A DNA stretch of 5,710 nt, from positions 1-5,710 of the forward strand of contig JAURKN010000203.1 of assembly GCA_030831725.1 (NCBI GenBank). The letters run 5' to 3'. Position numbers and translations under genes: made by a program. Source of the DNA: Ferruginibacter sp. GTDB lineage: Bacteria; Bacteroidota; Bacteroidia; Chitinophagales; Chitinophagaceae. The notes below the pieces were generated by a model. The model was not told the origin of the DNA and searched no databases. It worked only from the letters and a program-made list of their open reading frames with translations. Positions 1 to 5,710 of the stretch are shown piece after piece (positions within the stretch are counted from its first letter, which is position 1; each line of letters starts with the position of its first letter).

Positions 1-492
1 ATGGAACCCCTGATCGTCGGCGATCCGTTGGACAAGAACACCGATATTGGCGCCATCAATTCTAAACAACAACTCGAAACCATAAACAATTACATCAAAT
101 TGGGGATCAGCGAAGGCGCGGATATTTATCAATCATCTTGCAGCATTCCTAAAAAAGGATTTTTCTGCAAGCCCACATTGTTTACGCATGTGGCACAATC
201 CAATCGAATCGTACAAGAAGAAATATTTGGTCCGGTTCTGGCGATTCAAACGTTCAGAACAACAGAAGAAGTGATTGCTAAAGCAAACAACACCGCATTT
301 GGTTTATCTGCTGGCGTATGGACAGACAAAGGATCGAAAATGTTCAACATGTCTACTAAACTTAGGGCAGGAGTTGTTTGGTCCAATACCTACAACAAAT
401 TCGATCCTGTTTCTCCATTTGGAGGATATAAGGAAAGTGGATTTGGAAGAGAAGGAGGTATACAAGGACTCGAAGCGTATCTGAATATATGA
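1..492 (+). CDS. Aldehyde dehydrogenase, C-terminal part (5' end outside window)
   Basis: NAD(P)-dependent aldehyde dehydrogenase oxidising an aldehyde to a carboxylate in the cytosol; the substrate cannot be read from this fragment. The frame is open from base 1. The Met codon there is almost certainly internal, because it opens onto a segment (VGDPLDKNTDIGAI) that in the family follows the catalytic Cys, around residue 330 of about 490. Visible motifs, numbered within the fragment, are EEIFGPVL at 73-80 (the Glu/Phe that contact the NAD ribose and nicotinamide), GLSAGVW at 101-107, and PFGGYKESGFGREGG at 139-153. The catalytic Cys and Glu would lie upstream and cannot be checked. The protein stops right after GLEAYLNI, about 10 residues short of the usual end, at a TGA replacing the conserved basic residue of the last strand. 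The NKFDPVSPFGG segment recalls ALDH16-type enzymes, from memory. It is followed by an ALDH-like gene on the same strand. Confidence 0.95.
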   Translation: MEPLIVGDPLDKNTDIGAINSKQQLETINNYIKLGISEGADIYQSSCSIPKKGFFCKPTLFTHVAQSNRIVQEEIFGPVLAIQTFRTTEEVIAKANNTAFGLSAGVWTDKGSKMFNMSTKLRAGVVWSNTYNKFDPVSPFGGYKESGFGREGGIQGLEAYLNI

Positions 493-519
493 GATGTGTT
501 TGTTTTGAAAGATTTGTAA
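493..519 (+). other. In-frame continuation of ALDH C-terminus behind a TGA
   Basis: Reading on through the TGA at 490-492 in the same frame gives DVFVLKDL and then TAA at 517-519. Placed against the usual ALDH tail (pattern A-Y-x-x-x-K-x-V-x-V), the stop falls on the conserved Lys/Arg and the Val residues of the final strand fall into register. One base change from AGA or CGA would restore it. This may be a recent nonsense mutation, a sequencing error, or occasional readthrough. The match is short (8 residues), so chance cannot be excluded. Confidence 0.5.
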
Positions 520-538
520 ACAAGAGTATTCATTATGT

Positions 539-613
539 AAATCATCAATCCCAAATCCCAAATCATCAATCCCAAATCCCGAATCCTAAATCATCATTCC
601 GAATCATCAATTA
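539..613. repeat. 21-bp direct tandem repeat with degenerate third and fourth units
   Basis: Two perfect 21-bp copies lie head to tail at 539-559 and 560-580. Each consists of a 14-bp block (aaatcatcaatccc) plus a 7-bp block (aaatccc). A diverged unit (581-600, gaatcc-taaatcatcattcc) and a partial one (601-613, gaatcatcaatta) follow. The block ends about 9 bases before the next start codon. The internal 7-bp reuse (aatccc) suggests growth by slippage. The minus strand carries four GGG runs. Confidence 0.9.
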
Positions 614-622
614 TAAAATCAA

Positions 623-1516
623 ATGGCAACAAATACAAGATTGAACGTACTCAAAACGTATAAAATATATATCGGAGGACAATTTCCAAGAACAGAGTCA
701 GGACGATATTATCCTGTGTATGATAAAAAAGGAAATGCGATAGCCAATATGTGTTTGTCGTCCAGAAAAGATATTCGTGAGGCTATAGTTGCTGCCAGAA
801 AAGCATTTGCCGGTTGGAGTGAGAGAGCCGCTTTCAATCGTGGACAGATTCTTTACCGTATGGCAGAAATGCTTGAAGGTAGAAAGGTACAGTTCGAAGA
901 AGAATTGATGATGCAGGGTTTGAGCTCACAGCAAGCTTCCAAAGAGGTTCAAACTGCTGTTGACCGATTGATATATTTCAGCGGATGGTGCGATAAATAT
1001 CATGCTGTTTTTAGTTCAGTAAATCCGGTAGCTTCACCACATATCAACTTTTCAGTACCTGAACCGATGGGAGTGGTTACCATTTCCGCTCCCGAAGAAA
1101 ATGGGCTGATTGGTCTGGTTTCTATGTTGGCACCTGTTATAGCCGGTGGAAATACTTGCGTGATTTTGGCTTCTGAAAAAAAGCCCTTGTGTGCCATTAC
1201 ACTGGCTGAGGTTTTGAACAGTTCAGACCTGCCGGGAGGGGTTGTCAATATCATTACAGGTTCTCATAAGGAATTATTGCCACACCTGGCAAATCATATG
1301 GATGTGAATGCCATGGCATATTGTGGAAGTGATGCTTCTCAGTGGAAAAATCTGAGCGAACTTGCTGCTTTGAATGTAAAAAGGATGAGAAAATATGAGA
1401 AACTTGATTGGATCTCTTCATTACCGGAAAGTCCTTATCTCATTCTGGATTTTCAGGAAACAAAAACAACCTGGCATCCCATAGAACTAACCGGAGGTGC
1501 AAAGGGCGGTTATTGA
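623..1516 (+). CDS. Truncated, probably non-catalytic aldehyde dehydrogenase-like protein
   Basis: The 297-residue protein resembles only the N-terminal part of an ALDH (usual length about 490). It has KIYIGGQFPRTESGR at 14-28, the helix with AARKAFAGWSERAAFNRGQIL at 57-77, a Rossmann-type segment VPEPMGVVTISAP at 145-157, APVIAGGNTCVI at 170-181, LPGGVVNIITG at 203-213, and a CGS at 234-236 where the family has TGS. Key residues are lost: the oxyanion Asn of the PWNFP motif aligns with Glu159, the cofactor Lys of the KPAE region aligns with Leu182, and the LELGGK Glu and the catalytic-Cys domain are absent. The tail ends in KTTWHPIELTGG, which mimics the normal ALDH C-terminal strand, so the protein looks designed short rather than broken. 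It probably partners the upstream ALDH, like the second module of ALDH16. The start at 623 has no clear Shine-Dalgarno site but an A-rich leader. Its 3' end overlaps eutC by 7 bp. Confidence 0.88.
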   Translation: MATNTRLNVLKTYKIYIGGQFPRTESGRYYPVYDKKGNAIANMCLSSRKDIREAIVAARKAFAGWSERAAFNRGQILYRMAEMLEGRKVQFEEELMMQGLSSQQASKEVQTAVDRLIYFSGWCDKYHAVFSSVNPVASPHINFSVPEPMGVVTISAPEENGLIGLVSMLAPVIAGGNTCVILASEKKPLCAITLAEVLNSSDLPGGVVNIITGSHKELLPHLANHMDVNAMAYCGSDASQWKNLSELAALNVKRMRKYEKLDWISSLPESPYLILDFQETKTTWHPIELTGGAKGGY

Positions 1517-2271
1517 TTGTCAGTAATTGAAAGGCTATTTTTTAAAAGAGTACCACCCATATTTAATCGTATAGATGCTGCTGTAAGTATGAAAATTTCT
1601 CTTGCCGCTTCTTCAAATGGCATGCCTCCCAAACGAATGTTCGAAACACAGTTTCTTTGTTCATCTGTATTTCCAACCTTGGGATGATATGTAAGATAAA
1701 CGCCCATACTGTCGGATGAGCTGAGCCCTGGTCTTTCCCCAATTAATATGATAGATACTTTTGCCTTGAGTAAGGAACCAATTTCGTCACTTATGGCAAC
1801 TCTGCCATTTTCAATAAGGCATATTGGTGCAATGCTCAAATTTGCATCAATCAGTTTTTTCAATAAGTGTCCGATAAAAGGAATGGCATGTGAGTTCACG
1901 GCAGTTGCCGATAGTCCATCAGAGACGCTGATGCAAACATCAAACGCTTTTTTGATGTTCGCTTTCTGAATGACTGTTATGCTATCATCGCATAGTCTTC
2001 TTCCTAAATCCGGCCGCAATAAAAACTCTTTTTTATCTCTTACTTTACTGTTAAGCAGAAATACTTCATGATGAAGTTGAAGTAAAGATTGCTCGATGGA
2101 ATTTTTATCAAAATGTTTGTAAATACTGTCTCTTGCCTGGGCATGAGCCTCATTGAGGGATAATATATTTTGAGTAGATAATGATGATCCGGTTCTTCCT
2201 AATGCTATTCTTGCATCAGTATACTGACGTAATATTTCCCAAGCATCTTTTGATATTTTTTTTTCTATCAT
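1510..2271 (-). CDS. eutC: Ethanolamine ammonia-lyase small (light) subunit
   Basis: Small subunit of the adenosylcobalamin-dependent lyase that converts ethanolamine to acetaldehyde and ammonia; with EutB it forms the cobalamin-binding interface. Family landmarks are ARIALGRTGSS at 20-30, LRPDLGRRLCDDS at 85-97, VSDGLSATAV at 116-125, IGERPGLSSSDSMGVYLTY at 177-195, and NTDEQRNCVSNIR at 201-213, a close counterpart of the E. coli EADRTCISNI segment with the conserved Cys. At 253 residues it is shorter than enterobacterial EutC (about 295), mostly by lacking the N-terminal extension, which is common outside enterics. Its ATG overlaps the eutB stop as ATGA, fixing the start and implying translational coupling. 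A run of nine A residues covers codons 3-6. Confidence 0.96.
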   Translation of the reverse strand: MIEKKISKDAWEILRQYTDARIALGRTGSSLSTQNILSLNEAHAQARDSIYKHFDKNSIEQSLLQLHHEVFLLNSKVRDKKEFLLRPDLGRRLCDDSITVIQKANIKKAFDVCISVSDGLSATAVNSHAIPFIGHLLKKLIDANLSIAPICLIENGRVAISDEIGSLLKAKVSIILIGERPGLSSSDSMGVYLTYHPKVGNTDEQRNCVSNIRLGGMPFEEAAREIFILTAASIRLNMGGTLLKNSLSITDNQ

Positions 2272-3644
2272 GATTGAAGATATTGGAGCATAGGGTGTGC
2301 CGTGTTTGGTAATTGCATAATGCCTTTTTCATCCATCCATCCATTATCCATTAGCCAGTTTTCAAATTCCGGGGCTGGCTTGAGGTGGAACATTTTTCTC
2401 ACAAACATCGCATCATGAAAAGAAGTGGACTGGTAATTGAGCATGATGTCGTCTGTTCCTGGAACACCCATGATAAAATTGCATCCCGCAGCACCCATCA
2501 GTACTAACAAATTGTCCATGTCGTTGGCATCAGCCTCAGCATGGTTGGTGTAACAAATATCCATTCCCATGGGCAATCCCATCATTTTACCACAGAAATG
2601 ATCTTCCAATGCTGCTCGGGTTATTTGTTTACCATCATATAAATATTCAGGCCCTATAAAACCAACGACCGAATTAACCAACATCGGATTGAATTTACGG
2701 GCTACCGCATAAGCCCTGGCTTCACAGGTTTGTTGATCGACACCTGAATGGGCATTTGCAGAAAGTGAAGAACCCTGGCCTGTTTCAAAATACATGAAAT
2801 TTTGTCCTACAGTACCGCGCTGTATGGATAATCCTGCATCATATGCTTCTTGTAACATCTTTAGATTAATCCCAAAACTATCATTGGTTTTTTGTGTACC
2901 GCCAATGGATTGGAAAATCAAGTCGACCGGAGCTTTTTTTTCTATGAGTTGAAGGGTAGTGGTTAAATGACAAAGCACCGAGGATTGTGTAGGAATAGAA
3001 AACCTGGAGATCAGCTCATTAAGCATATTCAATATGGCAGCTGTATTTTGTATGTCGTCTTTGGCTGGGTTGATGCCAATCACCGCATCGCCATTGCCAT
3101 AGAATAGCCCGTCGATAATGGATGCGGCAATACCTTTTAAATCATCAGTTGGATGATTCGGCTGCAATCGGGTAGAGAAACGACCTTTGAGTCCAATGGT
3201 GTTTCTGAATCGGGTTACGATTTCTATTTTTGAGGCTACCAAAATCAAATCTTGATTTCGCATGATTTTAGAAACAGCCGCTATCATTTCAGGAGTAAGT
3301 CCCGGTCTGATCATATCAATAACCGCTTGATCGGTTTGTTCGCTCAACAACCAATCGCGAAACTCACCAACTGTAAAACTGCTGATCTGGGAAAAGCTTT
3401 TCTGATCATGAGTATCAAAAATAAGTTGAGTGATTTCATCTGTTTCATAGGGAATCAACATTTCCTGCAGAAAAACAGACAACGGTAAATTGGCCAGACA
3501 TATTTGAGCAGCCACTCTTTCTTGATGCGAATCGGCAACAAGTCCAGCCAAAGCATCCCCACTTCGAAAAGGGGTGGCTTTTGCCATGAGGGTTTTCAAA
3601 TCTTTAAAAGTATAATTGATATGTCCGGATGTGCTTCTGTACAT
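2268..3644 (-). CDS. eutB: Ethanolamine ammonia-lyase large (heavy) subunit
   Basis: Catalytic TIM-barrel subunit of ethanolamine ammonia-lyase. At 458 residues it is close to E. coli EutB (453) and collinear with it along its length. Recognisable blocks are RSGDALAGLVADSHQERVAA at 27-46, RFSTRLQPNHPTDD at 155-168, GNGDAVIGINPAKDD at 183-197, IFQSIGGTQK at 243-252, MYFETGQGSSLSA at 284-296, VVGFIGPEYLYDGKQITRA at 326-344, LEDHFCGKMMGLPMGMDICY at 346-365, and DDIMLNYQSTSFHD at 398-411. Residues matching the known substrate/cobalamin contacts are present: Arg159, Gln161, Asn192, Glu287, Phe329 and Asp362. The enzyme should therefore be active. It lies 12 bp behind eat and overlaps eutC by 4 bp, clearly one operon. 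No EutA reactivase gene is in view. Confidence 0.98.
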   Translation of the reverse strand: MYRSTSGHINYTFKDLKTLMAKATPFRSGDALAGLVADSHQERVAAQICLANLPLSVFLQEMLIPYETDEITQLIFDTHDQKSFSQISSFTVGEFRDWLLSEQTDQAVIDMIRPGLTPEMIAAVSKIMRNQDLILVASKIEIVTRFRNTIGLKGRFSTRLQPNHPTDDLKGIAASIIDGLFYGNGDAVIGINPAKDDIQNTAAILNMLNELISRFSIPTQSSVLCHLTTTLQLIEKKAPVDLIFQSIGGTQKTNDSFGINLKMLQEAYDAGLSIQRGTVGQNFMYFETGQGSSLSANAHSGVDQQTCEARAYAVARKFNPMLVNSVVGFIGPEYLYDGKQITRAALEDHFCGKMMGLPMGMDICYTNHAEADANDMDNLLVLMGAAGCNFIMGVPGTDDIMLNYQSTSFHDAMFVRKMFHLKPAPEFENWLMDNGWMDEKGIMQLPNTAHPMLQYLQS

Positions 3645-3656
3645 GATTATGTTGCC

Positions 3657-4985
3657 TTAATGGTAAAGGGTTTCAGTTTTATGGACAGTTACTTTTTTGT
3701 GTTTTCCAAAACCAATGAAAATTATAAAGAGGATGCTAAATCCGATTAAAAAAATCAAACTTAATACTGGGTTGTAATATACGATGGCCGACAATGCGAT
3801 GAAGCATAATATCAAACAAATAATCGGAAACCAAGGATAGAAAGGCGTTTTAAAACTACTTGCGATCTGTCGGTTTTTTTTCAACTTGAGCAAACTGAAC
3901 ATACTGATGATGTACATTACAATTGCCCCCAATGCTGAAATGATGATTACTTTATCGGTAGTACTGGTAAATAAAGAAAAAACGCCTACAGCTCCTCCGC
4001 CAACCAATGCCCAATATGGTGTTTTAAATCGGGGATGAATATTGCTGAATGCGGGAGGTAAATAGTTGGAACGCGACAAAGCGAATATCTGCCTGGAATA
4101 ACCAGTAATCAAACTGTGAAATGAGGCAATCAGTCCGAGTAATCCTATCCCGGCGAAAAATCCGGTGAGACGATGGTTTTTGCCTAGAATCATGGCAATG
4201 GCTTCAGGCAATGGATAGTCTATCTTGCTCAACAATCTCCAGTTGCCGACACCGCCGGAAAAAATCATCACCGCTAAAGCTAGGAACACCAAGGTTCCGA
4301 TGCCCCATAGATACCCTTTGGGAATATTTTTTTCCGGATCAATCACCTCTTCTGAAACCATGGCCACACCCTCTATGCCCAGAAAAAACCATATCGCAAA
4401 AGGTAAAGCAGCAAAGATGCCACTGATGCCATTTGGCATTCCATCATGTGTAAAATTAGAAAATGTAAAATGAGGAGAAACCAAAAAAATGAAGATTAAC
4501 AACTCAGCAATAGCCAATAATGTGATGACCAAATTGAAATTGGCGCTTTCTTTAATTCCAATCCAATTGATGATGGTAAAAACCAAATAGCTCGCCAAAG
4601 CGGTGTGTATCACCGGAATGCCATCATACAAAAAATGAACATAACTGCCCAATGCGAAAGCAATTGCAGGTGGAGCCAATACAAACTCTACTAATGTTGC
4701 GTAGCCGGCGATGAAGCCTCCAATCGGCCCAAAGGCTTTTTCGGCATATGCAAAAGGGCCGCCGGCGTGTGGTATGGCGGCAGTCAATTCAGTGAAGCTG
4801 AAAACAAAGGTGATGTATAAAATGGTTGCCAATATTGTCGAAATCAGAAAGCCAATCGTCCCAGCCTTATCCCATCCAAAATTCCATCCAAAATATTCGC
4901 CAGAAATAACAAGCCCTACAGCTAATCCCCAGAGATGCACAGGTTTCAATGCAATTTTTAAAGCGGTTTGTTTAGGTACACTCAT
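3657..4985 (-). CDS. eat: Ethanolamine permease, APC superfamily
   Basis: Inner-membrane transporter of the amino acid-polyamine-organocation superfamily, probably proton-coupled, bringing ethanolamine into the cell. At 442 residues with about 12 hydrophobic segments it has the family's normal size. The first membrane segment carries LWGLAVGLVISGEYFGWNFG at 18-37, the signature of the ethanolamine permease group (TIGR00908 type); general APC permeases have a shorter G-S-G-I style motif there. Other marks are FTELTAAIPHAGGPFAYAEKAFGP at 64-87 (split here as FTELTAAIPHAGG and PFAYAEKAFGP), FLGIEGVAMVSEEVIDPEKN at 201-220, and SRQIFALSRSNYLP at 297-310. The C-terminal end is short, Lys/His-rich and likely cytosolic. 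As first gene of the operon with eutB and eutC immediately downstream, its substrate assignment is well supported. The ATG at 4985 lacks a strong Shine-Dalgarno site. Confidence 0.95.
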   Translation of the reverse strand: MSVPKQTALKIALKPVHLWGLAVGLVISGEYFGWNFGWDKAGTIGFLISTILATILYITFVFSFTELTAAIPHAGGPFAYAEKAFGPIGGFIAGYATLVEFVLAPPAIAFALGSYVHFLYDGIPVIHTALASYLVFTIINWIGIKESANFNLVITLLAIAELLIFIFLVSPHFTFSNFTHDGMPNGISGIFAALPFAIWFFLGIEGVAMVSEEVIDPEKNIPKGYLWGIGTLVFLALAVMIFSGGVGNWRLLSKIDYPLPEAIAMILGKNHRLTGFFAGIGLLGLIASFHSLITGYSRQIFALSRSNYLPPAFSNIHPRFKTPYWALVGGGAVGVFSLFTSTTDKVIIISALGAIVMYIISMFSLLKLKKNRQIASSFKTPFYPWFPIICLILCFIALSAIVYYNPVLSLIFLIGFSILFIIFIGFGKHKKVTVHKTETLYH

Positions 4986-5103
4986 TTTTTGAAGGTAAGC
5001 AAAACGAGGAACTTAATTCAAAATGTCTTTTTCTTGGCTATCGAATCTTCTTTAACATTTCTTCCGTTCATTATTATCTTAGCTTTGCAGAAAATAATTC
5101 ATC
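4986..5103. promoter_or_regulatory. Divergent intergenic region between eat and lemA
   Basis: This 118-bp AT-rich region must hold the promoters of the eat-eutB-eutC operon (leftward) and the lemA-like gene (rightward). It is too short to contain a cobalamin riboswitch as well as both promoters, and I see no such structure, so B12 control at the RNA level is not apparent. For the eut operon only a weak candidate -7 box is visible on the minus strand: TCGTTTTG at 5007-5000, five of six consensus bases, without a matching upstream box. Confidence 0.6.
5080..5087 (+). promoter_or_regulatory. Bacteroidota-type -7 promoter element for lemA
   Basis: TAGCTTTG matches the Bacteroidota sigma-A -7 consensus TAnnTTTG at every fixed position. 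It ends 16 bases before the lemA ATG, implying a very short leader of roughly 10 bases. The -33 TTTG box is poor: only TTT followed by C sits at about the right distance (5058-5061). Confidence 0.6.
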
Positions 5104-5697
5104 ATGAGTAAATCTAAAATCGCACTGATTGTAATCGCCGTCATCTTTCTTTTAGTTGGCTTTTGGTCATGCAATGGTTACAACGGATTGGTATCTTCTG
5201 ACCAAGGGCTTCAAAAAGTATGGAGCAATGTAGAAACAAATTATCAGCGTAGAACTGATTTGTATAACAGCATCATAAAAACCATTGAAGGGTCTGCAAA
5301 ATTCGAAAAATCAACATTGAAGGAAGTCATAGAGGCAAGATCCAAAGCGACTCAATTAAAAGTAGACATAAACGATCCCGCTTCGTTGGAGGCTTATCAA
5401 AAAGCGCAATCCAACTTACAAGGTTCTTTCAGCAGATTGATGGCTATTGCAGAAAGCTATCCTGAATTAAAAACCACCAAGCAATTTGCTGATTTCCAAA
5501 CACAAATAGAAGGAACAGAAAATAGAATCAACGTTGCAAGACAAGATTATAACAAAGCTATTGAAACCTACAACCTCAAAGTAAAAAGATTTCCGGGTAA
5601 CATACTTGCAGGAATCTTTGGTTTTGGAGCCAAGCCTTATTACAAAGCAGACGAAGGAACAGAGAAGGCGCCAGAAATCAAATTTGACATAAAATAA
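5104..5697 (+). CDS. LemA family membrane-anchored protein
   Basis: The LemA family consists of small membrane-anchored helical proteins of uncertain biochemical role. The 197 residues fit the usual 180-200. One N-terminal membrane segment (about 6-22) is followed by the family pattern: YNGLVSSDQGLQKVWSNVE at 26-44, NYQRRTDLYNSIIKTIEG at 46-63, the RLMAIAESYPELK block at 111-123, the FQTQIEGTENRINVARQDYN block at 131-150, and FPGNILAGIFGF at 163-174. A variant is seen at 53-57, LYNSI, where many members have LIPNL or LVPNL, so the usual Pro is missing. Cys23 (FWSC) is not a proper lipobox. The soluble part is strongly helical and probably extracytoplasmic. LemA genes often precede a TPM-domain (YgcG-like) gene; only 13 bases remain downstream, so this cannot be tested. 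Divergent from eat, with its own promoter and no evident link to ethanolamine use. Confidence 0.95.
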   Translation: MSKSKIALIVIAVIFLLVGFWSCNGYNGLVSSDQGLQKVWSNVETNYQRRTDLYNSIIKTIEGSAKFEKSTLKEVIEARSKATQLKVDINDPASLEAYQKAQSNLQGSFSRLMAIAESYPELKTTKQFADFQTQIEGTENRINVARQDYNKAIETYNLKVKRFPGNILAGIFGFGAKPYYKADEGTEKAPEIKFDIK

Positions 5698-5710
5698 CTT
5701 ATCCTCTAAT

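Larger units (their letters stand above)
493..622 (+). other. Spacer between the two ALDH-type genes
   Basis: This 130-base AT-rich stretch holds the possible ALDH tail (493-519) and a tandem repeat block (539-613). I see no convincing TAnnTTTG/TTTG promoter pair and no strong hairpin followed by T residues. The downstream gene may therefore be co-transcribed with the upstream one, or use a promoter I cannot recognise. Confidence 0.5.

Noticed and set aside
490..492. TGA as a selenocysteine codon
   Set aside because: The position is a basic structural residue rather than a catalytic Cys, and no hairpin resembling a bacterial SECIS is apparent just downstream.
493..525. Intrinsic terminator after the first ALDH (TGTTT ... 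AAACA)
   Set aside because: The complementary arms are only 5 AT-rich bases with a large loop and no following T run.
539..613. Possible small CRISPR array
   Set aside because: The repeats are contiguous with no unique spacers, are only 21 bp and decay at one end, and no cas gene is nearby.
1000..1254. Open frame of 84 codons on the - strand inside the ALDH-like gene
   Set aside because: It covers the conserved Rossmann part of the + strand gene and shows no independent similarity.
3252..3488. Open frame of 78 codons on the + strand inside eutB
   Set aside because: It lies wholly antisense to a well-conserved eutB, has no family features, and its residue make-up looks like a mirrored coding frame.
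4711..4992. Open frame of 93 codons on the + strand opposite the start of eat
   Set aside because: Antisense shadow of the hydrophobic eat N-terminus; no start context, no recognisable motif.
4986..5103. Cobalamin riboswitch controlling the B12-dependent lyase operon
   Set aside because: The gap to the divergent gene is only 118 bp, too short for the usual roughly 200-base element, and I see no B12-box-like sequence.

Overview
The window looks like a stretch of a Bacteroidota chromosome, perhaps from the Saprospirales/Chitinophagales side, though rank below phylum is a guess. The reasons are moderately AT-rich DNA, start codons without clear Shine-Dalgarno sequences but with A-rich leaders, a perfect TAnnTTTG-type -7 promoter element before the lemA-like gene, and the protein types themselves. 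Five protein genes fill almost all of the window. I see no rRNA, tRNA, insertion sequence, CRISPR array or riboswitch.

Left part (1-1516, + strand): the C-terminal third of an NAD(P)-dependent aldehyde dehydrogenase (its start lies outside the window), then a 130-base spacer with a 21-bp tandem repeat, then a 297-residue ALDH-like protein. The second protein has the N-terminal Rossmann-type part of an ALDH but no catalytic Cys/Glu region. Together the two resemble a split version of the two-module ALDH16 architecture. The first ALDH has an in-frame TGA where a conserved basic residue of the last beta strand is expected. The strand sequence continues in frame behind it.

Middle part (1510-4985, - strand): a compact ethanolamine-catabolism operon read right to left, eat (ethanolamine permease) -> eutB -> eutC. 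It has a 12-bp gap and then an ATGA stop/start overlap. EutB keeps all the cobalamin and substrate active-site residues I can place. The operon converges on the ALDH pair, and the eutC and ALDH-like reading frames overlap tail to tail by 7 bp.

Right part (4986-5710): a 118-bp divergent intergenic region, then a lemA-family membrane protein gene on the + strand and 13 bases of trailing sequence.

How the genes may work together: Eat imports ethanolamine; EutBC (adenosylcobalamin-dependent) splits it into acetaldehyde and ammonia; an ALDH could oxidise acetaldehyde to acetate. No microcompartment shell, EutA reactivase or EutT gene is visible, so this looks like the simple cytosolic route rather than the metabolosome type. 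The ALDH link rests on convergent proximity only and is inference. LemA appears unrelated to the pathway. I found no clearly undescribed system. The most unusual items are the non-catalytic ALDH partner and the in-frame stop in its neighbour.
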